DNA from: Oscillospiraceae bacterium
GTDB lineage: Bacteria > Bacillota > Clostridia > Oscillospirales > CAG-272
Length of the DNA: 64,000 nt
Reading direction: 5' to 3'
NCBI GenBank assembly: GCA_003343845.1
Contig: QAKK01000039.1
Span: 1 to 64,000, forward strand
Shown here: positions 34,401 through 45,000 of the stretch, piece by piece
Position numbering within the stretch: the stretch's first letter is position 1
How the letters are laid out: every line of letters begins with the position of its first letter
Notes under the pieces: generated by a model
Database searches by the model: none
Seen by the model: the letters and a program-made list of their open reading frames with translations, nothing else
What the model was told of the DNA's origin: nothing
Position numbers and translations under genes: made by a program

Positions 34401-37400
34401 GTGACAGTGACACGGTTTCCGAAGAGCGCATCACTCTGCGCACACTGTCCGAGCTTGCGGCGAATCCGTATGCGGGCGCATCGCTCACGGCGGTCACCGC
34501 GGGGCTGACCAATGCGGTTACGGGCTGGCCGTGGAGCACTTCGAACGGCACGGTCCCCGCCACGCTCGAGGGCGTGCAGCTCCGTCTCACGCTGGAGCGC
34601 GACAGCTTCGGCTGGGGCTATGAAAACATAGATACCGACCGCAGCTACCTGCTCATCCGGCACAGGGAGCGGACCGGCGTCCAGTTTAACTATGACTGTG
34701 AATACCGCGTGCCGCTTGCCGCGCTGAAGCCGGCGGCGGACGGCAGCGCCGTGCAGATCATCACGATCCCCGCCGCGGCGCAGGCGGCGTATGACGGCGC
34801 GCCGACGACCTACGAGACCGGCGGCTATGAGCTGTCTGTGCGGCTTGCCCGCCGCTCGGGGGACAGCGTTGACACGGTTTACTTTGACGGGCTTATCGAG
34901 GTGGACGCGACCGTGCCGATCGCCAACCGCGGCTTCCTCTCCTTCCGCGCAAACCCCGTGTCCGACCGCTTCGGCGCGCAGTACAACTCCTGGGATGCCG
35001 TTGAGTGCCTCCGCGACGGCGTTGTCTACCTGCCCACGGCGGGGATCGACAGTTATGACTTCGCGGTCGGCGTCTACAGCGACAGCAGTGAGGACGCAGA
35101 CGGAAATGTGACCTACAGCGGGCTCGATATCGAGAGCCTCGGCATCGGCTATGCGGCAAACCCGGAGGTCGTCGTACAGGCGGGCGCGTTCACCACGGTC
35201 ATCTGGAACACCGAGAGCGACTATGCGGACCACAAGGTCGAGCTCCGCCAGTACGACCGCGATCAGAGCGTTTTTGACACCGAGAAGTCGCCCGGCATCG
35301 ACAATCTGTACCGGGTCGAGGTCTCGGCGCTGCCTGCATCGCCCGAGACGTATACACTTTACCTCAAAGAGGGCGTTGACAACCGCATCGCCATCCAGCA
35401 GGTCTATGCCAACGGCCGCCGCGGCGACATCGTGTACCGCACGATCCACCCGGTCGGCGGGGACTACGCGGGCAGCCTCCGTGCTGATACGGCAAACGGC
35501 GGCGAGCTGATCTTCACGCCGGATGCAAACAACACCTATACCGGGCTTGTGCACGTCTATGCAGGCGTGCAGACGGCGGACGATCAGAAGTACCGCGTCG
35601 AATTGACCCCTGCGGCGGACGGTACTTACCGTATGCCGCTCGTCGCCCGCGAGACCGGCGGCGCAACCTACACCGTTACCGCAGAGGATGACTGCGGCAA
35701 TCTCTTCATGGCGGCGGGCGACGCGCCTGTGCGTTGGACGCAGAAGGCGCCCGCGCCGGACATCGGCGTCCTTGACAAGGGAGACGGCATGTATACCATC
35801 GGCGGGCATATCTATGACCCGTCCGGCGACTACACGATCCGCCTCGAGTTTGACGAGGCGTATGCGGCGCTCCTGCCCGAGAGCAGTCTCACCTTCCATA
35901 TTGCGGAGGACGGAACCAACGATTTTGCCTTCACCGCGCTCGGCGGCACGGGCATCTACCGCGTCGAGACGAGCTACACGGTGGACAGAACCATGCTGAA
36001 CTTTTATCTCTACGGCGTGGCGCCGGCGGGCACAAACGGCTTCACGGCGACGGTGTCCATGACCGATGCATACGGCTATACCGGCGCGGGCAGCGACACG
36101 GGCGATATTACAGGCGTTGAGCCGGCACTCAAGGTTTACGATTTTGCGGACGGCAGCACCACCTTCAACCAGCCGGTGCGCCCGGCGGACTCTTTCATCT
36201 GGCAGAGCGGCGACAGCTTCGGCAAGAGCGAGGTGTTCCCGTATCCGTTTGACGCCTATGTGTCCTGCGTCTGGAAGGACGCCTTCCCGATCACCGAAAA
36301 CGGCGCGCAGGAGATCGAATACTATGACGTCTTCGGCAGACTGTATACCGAGACGGTCGATGTCGGCACGGCGTTCTATCATGCCGGCGAGGACTACAGC
36401 ATCCACATCGAATTTTCCGAGACCGAGCTGACCGGCGAGGCGATCACGCTGACGACGGCGGCAGCCGAAGGCACGCTTCTGATCTTTGAGAAGACAGGGG
36501 CGGACACCTATGTGCCGCTCGCGCCCATCGACGGCGACGCGCGCGTTGCCACGGCGGTGCGGCGGACGGTTATCAAGGAAAATACGGAGCTGTATATCTG
36601 CCGCTACAACATCGGGCGCGAGCCGGATCCCGACACGGTTTCGGGGCTTCCCGGCACGTACCGCGTGCACGTCTACATCACCAATATTGCCAAGGGCGCG
36701 CCGCAGGCGACCGTCTACTACTACCTTGAGGCGGCGGGACGCGAGTTCACCGCAGAGGAGCTTGCGGCATACATCGCAGAGCACGGCGAGGGCGGCACCT
36801 TTAAGAGCCGCGGCGCCGTCACTGCACGCTATGCCACCTCCCGCACCGTCACCCCGACGGCGGGCGGCAGCGAATACACCTTTGCCGCGGGCGAAACGTC
36901 GCACACCTTTACCTATGCGGACGACTTCGGCAACGTGGGCAGTGTCACGGCGACGCTCCCCGCAGGGCTTGTCGTCACCGGACGCCCGAAGCCCGTGGTT
37001 GACACCGAAGCTCCCGAGGTTGCGGTGGACATCTATGCAAAGCGCGCCGGCATCCTCACCCGTGCGGAGTCCTTCCGTGCAGGTGAGACGGCAGCTGACA
37101 TTGCCGCAAAGTTTGCGGATGTCGGCGGTGTACAGGGCTACAGCCTGCGGCTGAACATCAGCGACAAGTCGATGCCCTGCACGGTCGCCGTCACCGCGGC
37201 GGAGGGCGTCACCCTCTCCGGCAATGTGCTGACCGTGGATCGCGCGGCGGACTTCACCGTCACCGTGAACGACGCGGTCGGCAATGTGACGACACTTACG
37301 TTCACGGCGGCGCTGCTCGATTCCATCGACAACATCAAGCCGCGCGCCGAATGGGAGATCGTTGACACCGGGCTGTACACGCGCGACGGCTATGTCCGCC

Positions 37401-39037
37401 CCTATGACGTGGATGTGTCCGGCGCGGAGCGCGTAGGCGCGGGGACCGCATGGCTGCTGCCTGCGGATGCCGAGCCTGTCGTCCGTGCGGACGGAAAGAC
37501 CTGGTATAAGGTCGTCTTCACCGACAACGGCAAAGTGACCTGCGTCTTCCGCGACGCGGCGGGGAACTACGGCGAGGTCGATCTCACCGTCTCGGACATC
37601 GACACCCGCAAGCCGACGCTCACGCAGAGCTGGTCGCCCGCCTATGCCTATACCGAGGGCGGCGAGGTGAAATACGACGAGACCCGCAGACCCGCGGGAT
37701 CCACCAAAAACAGCGTCAGCACGCACCTGGACAGCGATATGCTGCTTGCGGGCGTGACGGTGACACCGGAGAACGGCTACGAATATCCGATGCAGCCCGG
37801 CGACGGCATAAGACACGTGGATGCAGACGTCACGGTCACGGTCACCGACCGCCGCATCACAATCACTTATACCGCCGATTATGACAGTGAACTGAAGATT
37901 ACGGCGATGGCGGGCAACGGACGCACCGCGACCTACACGCTCGGCAGCTTCGTCGGCGTGATCGACAAGGATGCACCCATTATTGCCGAAGTGCGCACGC
38001 CGCTCTTCCGCATCGGCTCGAACCTGCCTTACGGCTACACGATCACGCTCACGCCGGATGAGCCGGCATACTGCCAGAACTACGGTGAGGGCGGCAAGGT
38101 CTACAGCAAAACCGCTCCGCTGACCTACACCGTCACGGCAAACGAGACGCGCGACCTCATCTTCACGGATATGGCGGGCAACCTCACGACGGCGACCGTC
38201 GCGGTCGATGACCTCGATTACACGCCGCCCACGCTCACCGTGACCTATCCCGGCGGGGATGATGCCATTCTTGAACTGCCGACCTCCGGCAGCATCAGCG
38301 TCAGCGTCAAAGCCGATGAGGATTGCACGCTGACGGTGCTCGGCAGAGATTACCCGCTCACAAAGGATGTCGCACGCGACGTGACCTTCACCGAAAACGG
38401 CACGTTCACCATGGTTGCCGTCGATGCGGCGGGCAACCGCACGACCTATACGCTCACCGTTTCGGGCATCGACCGCACGCTGCCGACCATCAGCTTTGAT
38501 ACGAACACCGTCTTCGTGCAGGCGGATGCCTCTGCGGAGACGCTGCGCGCCCTGCTGGATGCCGGTTATGCCGTATGGGACAATGTGACGGTCCCCGGCT
38601 ACCCCAAGGTGACCTATGACACGTCAAAGGTTGATCTTACCGCAGGCGGACTGTACGAGGTCCCCTACACGGTCACCGACGCGGCGGGCAACACGCTGGA
38701 TGCGCTGCGCTTCGTGCGCGTCATCGGCAGCGACACGCTCTGCCTCACGGTGGACGGCACGCCGGTTCTCCCGGGCGGCACCAAGGTGCTCGCCGTGGGC
38801 GGACATACGCTCACCGTCGAGAATCTGCCCGAGATCGAACCGGGCATCTGCGAACCCTATTACATCCGCGTCCGCCGCGGCATCTATGCCACCGGACAGA
38901 TGAAGTACCGCGGTGACGGTTCGGAAACCGTCGCGTCGGACGGCAGCTTCACGCTCACAGAGGCAGGATATTATACGCTTATTTTGACCACGCAAAGCAG
39001 GCAGACGATCCGCGTTCTGCTCTATGTTGAGAATTAA
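31415..39037 (+). CDS. Giant secreted protein with multiple Ig-like/cadherin-like segments
   Basis: This 2540-aa protein has a signal peptide (RRLLSAFLVLCMLSGLVPLAAIPATAAPA). The rest is a long beta-rich chain in which a short signature recurs at least nine times: DLAGNPI, DLAGNLY, DYAGNVGE, DTAGNVSEP, DAVGNVTTL, DAAGNYGE, DMAGNLTT, DAAGNRTT and DAAGNTLD. These end Ig-like repeats such as those of Big-type adhesins. No SLH, LPXTG or membrane anchor is visible at the C-terminus (RQTIRVLLYVEN). A TGGAG site precedes the ATG at 31415. The next gene starts 15 nt later and carries SLH domains, so the two may form one surface assembly. Confidence 0.88.
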   Translation: MRTYARRLLSAFLVLCMLSGLVPLAAIPATAAPAVAEYRRAAPEAAILNAHTGYDAGFYEKLKLNYGKEGCEYTAYYNGIGLFTGGKYPSPDYSTRVTDDDTGVEGGRLYYKGDSSAWASSTLNSVALARQNLAANLSATLYNRVHSHKCGVFKSQDVLAFETVQLFLGNTWVSDIYGSAAGMASKYPRLGDYTQLDDPYTMLDYTKPFNAFLQFKKSSVTYAKGVCTCGGAYAENMLVTFRDGRAPAIDGAYFSIDGGKEQNGSSQVYVGKGQTLTIRLHFDEPIRFADDSAAHGDLQLTLRARGVAGDELNPKAKLTKLEGNNLYFTYTVDGSEGALEILELGLGGLYGENLPLVQVIGDKSFTLTETAKSGSKLGFSETTAYITDLAGNPITVERYNCKLRIDTAAPTVENFVFTGYTGNDAVKAALGKTDPTSALYPDASDEYLGEGDSLEITAIFDEVIDLPSGSKYWPNAVAVTNIIVDGELDRTLGGQTVTGLGTREIDGVNYLTVDSIISNRTEDGANLVFSTIPIHANLRAADADGAIRVTAIEAKSGHVLRDLAGNLYTDGIAANANSNPYKLDVTPPTVEGVTYTKVGDGFRYGFSIADDASGAAGIPGRFVLNNGGDGAAYPYEYVLSAEPGTPTAGWTRVAAGTAVDFTQAECPPSPAEAVYNYLFVRPVTDGDYADFSGVTLTVRAADYAGNVGETLLPASGVFDFAIDGIAPTAKAGAVARALSGTTGTLTVDVTIADKSGVAKWQYSTDGGATWTDGDITGTPISFVGKASFTAANGESVTKTILIRATDTAGNVSEPIDIGSFTYDLSKAQYALQSTEAVTARADLRLTELAARDTVVVAVSIPAEVSGAADTYAVLTLTDWDQDKVISNGKNLFEYPYTVANGWYYMTVTAVDEGNIRYRFDADADTRTDTGWYMPKKMHELDTDGAVYKWWSKVIYGGYSGSLEVLVISGAKTAFTRFASEAGVVMDTLYAVKVAGSDSDTVSEERITLRTLSELAANPYAGASLTAVTAGLTNAVTGWPWSTSNGTVPATLEGVQLRLTLERDSFGWGYENIDTDRSYLLIRHRERTGVQFNYDCEYRVPLAALKPAADGSAVQIITIPAAAQAAYDGAPTTYETGGYELSVRLARRSGDSVDTVYFDGLIEVDATVPIANRGFLSFRANPVSDRFGAQYNSWDAVECLRDGVVYLPTAGIDSYDFAVGVYSDSSEDADGNVTYSGLDIESLGIGYAANPEVVVQAGAFTTVIWNTESDYADHKVELRQYDRDQSVFDTEKSPGIDNLYRVEVSALPASPETYTLYLKEGVDNRIAIQQVYANGRRGDIVYRTIHPVGGDYAGSLRADTANGGELIFTPDANNTYTGLVHVYAGVQTADDQKYRVELTPAADGTYRMPLVARETGGATYTVTAEDDCGNLFMAAGDAPVRWTQKAPAPDIGVLDKGDGMYTIGGHIYDPSGDYTIRLEFDEAYAALLPESSLTFHIAEDGTNDFAFTALGGTGIYRVETSYTVDRTMLNFYLYGVAPAGTNGFTATVSMTDAYGYTGAGSDTGDITGVEPALKVYDFADGSTTFNQPVRPADSFIWQSGDSFGKSEVFPYPFDAYVSCVWKDAFPITENGAQEIEYYDVFGRLYTETVDVGTAFYHAGEDYSIHIEFSETELTGEAITLTTAAAEGTLLIFEKTGADTYVPLAPIDGDARVATAVRRTVIKENTELYICRYNIGREPDPDTVSGLPGTYRVHVYITNIAKGAPQATVYYYLEAAGREFTAEELAAYIAEHGEGGTFKSRGAVTARYATSRTVTPTAGGSEYTFAAGETSHTFTYADDFGNVGSVTATLPAGLVVTGRPKPVVDTEAPEVAVDIYAKRAGILTRAESFRAGETAADIAAKFADVGGVQGYSLRLNISDKSMPCTVAVTAAEGVTLSGNVLTVDRAADFTVTVNDAVGNVTTLTFTAALLDSIDNIKPRAEWEIVDTGLYTRDGYVRPYDVDVSGAERVGAGTAWLLPADAEPVVRADGKTWYKVVFTDNGKVTCVFRDAAGNYGEVDLTVSDIDTRKPTLTQSWSPAYAYTEGGEVKYDETRRPAGSTKNSVSTHLDSDMLLAGVTVTPENGYEYPMQPGDGIRHVDADVTVTVTDRRITITYTADYDSELKITAMAGNGRTATYTLGSFVGVIDKDAPIIAEVRTPLFRIGSNLPYGYTITLTPDEPAYCQNYGEGGKVYSKTAPLTYTVTANETRDLIFTDMAGNLTTATVAVDDLDYTPPTLTVTYPGGDDAILELPTSGSISVSVKADEDCTLTVLGRDYPLTKDVARDVTFTENGTFTMVAVDAAGNRTTYTLTVSGIDRTLPTISFDTNTVFVQADASAETLRALLDAGYAVWDNVTVPGYPKVTYDTSKVDLTAGGLYEVPYTVTDAAGNTLDALRFVRVIGSDTLCLTVDGTPVLPGGTKVLAVGGHTLTVENLPEIEPGICEPYYIRVRRGIYATGQMKYRGDGSETVASDGSFTLTEAGYYTLILTTQSRQTIRVLLYVEN

Positions 39038-39052
39038 CGGAGGAGCACACTC

Positions 39053-42000
39053 ATGAAAAAGAGAATCGTTGCCTTTTTGCTGACGCTCGCGATGCTCGTC
39101 GGACTCGTGCCGCAGATGATGCTTGCGGCGCTCGCCGATGAGCTGGCGGCGGCTTACACGCTGGAAAACGACTTCATCCGCGTGTCGGTCTCGAAGAAGA
39201 ACGGCGGCTTCACGGTCGCGACCCGCGAGGGCGACCGCCTGAAGAAGTCGGACAACAACAAAAAACTGCTCTACCATGACGGCGAATACGATACTTCCTT
39301 TGTCACCTTCCGCGTCACCGACGCGGGAGGCGACACGAAGGACTATCTCTTCGGCGGCAAGTATGCGGGCAGCAGTGCTGTCGAGGTGACGCAGGCACAG
39401 GCGGGCGGCGAGATCAAAGCCGTTTGGTCGGTCGGCGATCTGACCTTCACCGAGACGGTGGCGCTTGCCGCTGCCGCCTCGAATGAGAACGGCATGATCT
39501 CGGTGAGCCTTGCCGTTGAGAACCGCGGCGCGCCGGTCTCGGTGCGCGCGCGCATCCTCTACGATACCTTCCTCGACGGGCGCGACTACGGCATTTACCA
39601 GGTTGCGGACACGCAGTCGAACATCGAGACCATCACCACCGAGCGCGTGCTGGACGGCAGCGCCTACGCCATCCCGCAGAACTTCTTTGCGGTGGATGAT
39701 CCGACCAACATCGGCATCGCGGCGTACTCGGTCAACCCCGTCCTGCCGGAGAAGGTGGCGTTCGGTCACTGGAACCGCCTGGCGGAGACGCTCTATGACT
39801 TCACGCCGGTGCCGACACTGGACTTCACCGATGCGCGCAACGAGTACCGCACGGCGGACGGCGCGTATGCGCTCTACTTTGACCTCGGTGCGGTCGGAAC
39901 CGGCGCGGACACATCGCTGGTTACCTATTACGGCGTGTACGCGCATGCAGACGTGCCGGCGGCGGACAGCGTGGCGGTGGATCTCACCGCGCCGATGCGT
40001 CTCGAACTGAACAAAGACAAGACGGATTTTGTCCGGCAGAGCAACCGCGGCGCAGCGGACTTCATGATCACGGTCAACTTCACCAACATCGACGCGCCGG
40101 GCGCGGTCGATCTCGAAAATGTTGTCCTTGCCGTTCGCACCACGGGAAATCTGCGGTCACTGAACGACAACGGCGAGGTGACGGCGGAGAGCGATTTTGA
40201 TACCGTCAAGCCCATGGTCGTCCCCTACGGGGCGGTCAAGGTGGGCGAGACCGTGCCGAAGCCGCTGTACTTCGAGGCGAAGTGCACGGACGAGGCGGCA
40301 TATGAGCGCGTCACCGTCGGCATCTATGATACGACGCAGACCGGCGGCGAGCTCTCCGACACCTACAAGCTGGGCGAGGCGACCGCCTATATCCTGCTTC
40401 CGGGCAGCGACGGCGGCGTGCCGAAGGTCAGCTTCGCCTCGATGACGCCGAAGACGGTCTACACCGAGGGCACGCGGCATCTGTTTGTCACGCTCACCAA
40501 TTCCGCTATGCTGGACAACACCGGCAACTGGAATCTTTCGATTGTGAGCGGCGACGGCAGTCTCCGCACCGAGGTGCCGCACGAGAACATGACCGTCAAG
40601 GACGGCGTGCTCGATGTGGCGATCACCGAGGACATCAAGCTGCCGACCGGCGGCTATCACCTGGTGCTGGAGTGGACGGACGCGGCGGTTTCCGCCGGTG
40701 TCGTTCCGCGGGAGCAGCAGAAGCAGACCGCACCCGCACTGGAATTTGCAATCTCGGACAACATCAAGTATAAGAACGACAGCTACGGCGTGCTCGCCGT
40801 TGTCGAGACCTCGATCAACAACAGTGACCGCTACGCGATCCACACGTTTGCGGACGAGGAAGCCTTTGAGAAGTTCAAGGAAGACACGACGCAGTACAAG
40901 GAGATTCTGCTCACCTTCCGCGGCGAATTCAGCAAGACGAAGACGACGACGGACGGAGAGGGTAAAAAGCGCGGCAGCTACTATACGGCGGTTTCCAAAA
41001 AGACGCTCGACCCCGACACGCGCACCTACACGGTCGACAACCGCATCACGGTCAACGACTGCATGGATTTCGAGGGCGGCACGCTGGCGGTCTACTACGA
41101 GAGCCTCGTCGAATACGATTCGCCGATCTGCGTGGAGTTTGACGGCGAGCTGTACACCTCGGTTGCCCGTACCTCCATCTGGAAGGGCAAGGCGATCTTC
41201 ACGAAGATCGAGCAGGGCACGTCCTATTCGCTCATCCCCTACGACAAGAACGGCAACCGCGGCGACAACTTCATCGACACACCGATCAGCCTTGTCTGGC
41301 CTTCCGCTGCCTCCATTGGGCAGACGCTGGCAGGCATGCTCTTCAAGATGGCATACGGTCAGCTCGGCACAATGACGGTCGAGGCGACCGAGGAATACGA
41401 GGAGGACGGTGTCGTCAAGACGAGAAAGGTCGAGAAACAGTGCGGCGTGATCGCCTTTGCCGCGCAGCTGGATCTTGCCTTCACGGGCGCTGCCGGAGAA
41501 GAAGGCGCGCCCGGCACCAAGAAGGACACCTATTTTGATAAGCTGAAGGAGCTCTGGGCGTTCTACCATGAGGGCACAAGCCTCTACCGTTACGCCTATG
41601 ACCGCGGCAGAATCGACCGCATGCTCGACTGGTCGAATATCGACGAGCACACCGAACAGGAAAGTTCGGCAAAGGCGGTCAACGCCTCGGTCATGGTGCC
41701 GGACGTTCTCTTCGGCTGCGGCGTCGGCTTTGTCGGCGTGCATTTCAAGGTCAAGGTAGGACTGAAAAATTTCGTTTCGGCGCTCCCCGAAATCGAGGGT
41801 GAGATCGAGGTCAACACCATCAACGACTGGGCGTTCGGCGTCGAGGGCAAGGTTGCGCTTGCCAACTTCACGCTTGAGGCGAAGATCGCCTTCAAGAGCC
41901 GCAACAACATTCCCGTGCCGGATGAGCTCTATGTGTTCGTCAGCGGCTTCAAGCCGGGTATCAATGTTGACGGGCTCGGCACGGTGTGGATCACCGGCGG

Positions 42001-45000
42001 CGGTGGCGGCATCAAGAACCTGTACGACACCATCTTCCTGACGCAGGCGGTTCCGCCGCTCAAGCTGGTGATGTCGGTCGCGTTCAACGTCATTCAGCTG
42101 CTCGAATGCGAAAAAGCAACGCTTGCCGTCGGTCTGACCGGCATCTCGGTCTCAGCGGGCAAGATGAGCTTTGTCGGCGTACCCGCGCTGCGCGTCATCG
42201 ACAAGATGGGGCTGGCACTCGAGTGGTACCCCGGCATCGACCTCAAGGCAAACATCGTCGTCAACCTGTTTGACATCATTTACGGCGGCGGCTACATCGT
42301 GCTGCAAAGCCCGGATTACAAGGATGTTTTCTTCGAGATGTTCGCAAGAGCACAGCTCCGCGTGCCGAATTCGATCCCGCTGGTCGGCGGTATGCAGGTG
42401 GCGGGCATCGACCTCGGCATCTCGACCGAGAAGATCTGGGGCGCGCTCGAGATCCTGTTCATCACGCTCGGCGTCACCTATTACTGGGGCGCGGGCAGCG
42501 TGGACTTCAGCAGCGGCAGCAAGGCAAGCCCCACCTTCCCCGACCTGCTCGGGTGTGAGGATGTGCCGGTCTGCTACGATGCGGAGAACGACCGCACGCT
42601 GTATGCGCGCTTCGGCACGAACACCCGCGTCATCGCCGCAACCGGCGATGCGGATGGGCTTGTCCTGCTTGGCGCGGGCGCGTCGGTGAAGTCGGACAGG
42701 ACGAGGACGGCGCACACGCTGAACTTCGGCATGTACGAGGATCGCTCCGGCATCGTCCAGATCAGCTTTGACGCGGCGGACGAGACCGAGGCGGCAGCGC
42801 TTGCCGACCGCATCACGGTTGGCTCTGCGGCAGGGGCAAACGATTTTGCCCTCATCTGCTACAGCGGCAACATGGAGCAGAACAACCTTGACGTTGCCAA
42901 TGCGAACCTCACCTATGATGCGAGCACAAAGCGCGCGACGCTCGCCTTCACGGTGACCGATCCGGCACAGTTTGACAAGACCTATTTCATTTCCACGCCG
43001 ACGGCGGCGGACCTCGTGCTCTACGATGTGACCAATCCCCCGAAGCTCACGATGGTCACGGGCAGTCTCACGGGCAGCGATCTTGCCCTCAGCTTTGACA
43101 AAAAGCAGTATGATCTGGACAGCGTCAGCTTCTATCTCACCGCATCGAACGATCCCGCATCGCTCGACGTCGGCTATCCGCTTGTCACACTGACCGAGCG
43201 GTCCGAGCTGATGCAGGGCGAGGCGACGGTCAGACTCCCCGCCGATATACCGACCGGCGATTACTACATCCGCGCGGTCTATTCCAAGGTGGACGCAATC
43301 AACGGCGTTGTCTTCTCGGCAGACAAATTGCATATCGAGAACCCGCATCTGCCCGCACCGGCAACGATCGGCGCGGCGCAGCCGAGCGGCGATCTCAAGT
43401 ACAGCCTGACTGTGGATGCAACGACCGATGTGAACACCAAGGGCTATCTCGTCACGGTCTATGACGAAAACGGCGACGCCACCGATTTTTCGGGCATCAC
43501 CGTCGAGCGCGCCGAAAGCGGTGCGACGACCTTTGAGGTCGGCGGCACATATCAGGCATCGGACGGCGCGGGCGGCAGCATGACGGTCGGTCTTGCCGCA
43601 GGTAAGCGCTATACGATCGGCGTCACGCCCTATAACCTCGTGGCGGACGGCGCAAACGAGGTCGCCGTCTACGGTGCGGAGGTCCGCACCACGCCGGATG
43701 CACTGCCCACACCTGTGACACCCACGGTGAACTTCACCGCGGATGCGAAGGCTGTGACGCGCATCACGCGCGGCTACACCGCTGCCGGTACGCAGGGCGA
43801 CATCGAAAGCATCGTTTACACGCAGAATGCGTTTAACCTGACCGCGGCGGCAAGCGAGGCAGTCAGCGGCACCTGGAAGCTCGACGAGGGCGCCGAGGTT
43901 GCCTTTGCCGATGCGAAAGACATCGAAATCCCGCTTGCCGACCTTACGGAGGGCGACCATACGGTCACGCTGCGCGGCAAGGCAGCGGACGGCGACGGCT
44001 TTACCGCGTCCTACACCTTCACGGTGGATACGCTCCCGCCGCGCCTGCTCCTGTCCGCACCCGTAAACGGCAGCCTCTTCGGCAAGGACGGAGGGCTGAC
44101 GATCACCGGCGTGACCGACGCGGGCGCGCGCCTCACGGTCACCTCGGACGGCGCGGCGGTGTTGACCGATGTCGCCATCGAGGACGCGGACAGCTTTGAT
44201 CCTGCGACCGGCGTCTTTGCCGTGACCGCGGATCTGCCCGATCCGAACGGCGCAGCACAGCGCAAGATCACGATCACGCTGACCGACGACGTCGGCAATG
44301 CGGAGACCAAAACAGTCACCGTCACGCACGGTGCACTTGCCGACCTCGCGGATGTCGCCATCCTCGTCGGGGACGCAACTCCTGCGGACGGCAACATTCC
44401 GGTCACCGTGGCAGGTGCAAAGCAGGCGCTGTCGCTCCTCGGCATCACCTCGGACGGCATGCGTTTCGTCCTGCCCGCCGACCTTGTGACCTTTGATCTG
44501 CACACGGTTGCGGGCGACGCTTCCGTGACGGACGGCGGCGCATTTGAGGCGTCGCTCGGCGCGCGCGGCATCGTCACCGGCAAGTACGCCGTGGCGGACG
44601 GCGCATACCGCACGGCGACGCTCACCTTCGGTGCGAATGCGGAGCACCTCGTTTCGGTCTCCGCCACACTCGGCGGCAGCGTCACGGGCGGCGGTACTTA
44701 TGCTTCCGGCGCGGAGGTCACGCTGACGGCAACGCCCGACGCGGGCTACCGCTTTGCGGGCTGGACGCTCGTCGGCGCGACGGTCGCAGACAAGATGCAG
44801 TCCACCATCCGTTTCACCATGCCGGATACCGGCAACGTCACCGCCAAGGCGACCTTCACGGCGATCGGCGGCAGCGGCTCGGGCACAAAACGCGAGACGA
44901 GCGTCACCGCGAAGGCGGGCGAGCTTGTGCGCGTGACGATCCCGGCAGGGAAGAATGCCGACGGCTATCTCCCGTACTACAACGCCGACGGCGTGCGTAT

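Noticed and set aside
32966..37816. A 1616-codon open frame on the minus strand inside the giant Ig-like gene
   Set aside because: It lies antisense to a gene with a clear signal peptide and repeated AGN signatures. Its product is Arg/His/Val-rich without any recognisable domain, as expected from a shadow frame in GC-rich DNA.
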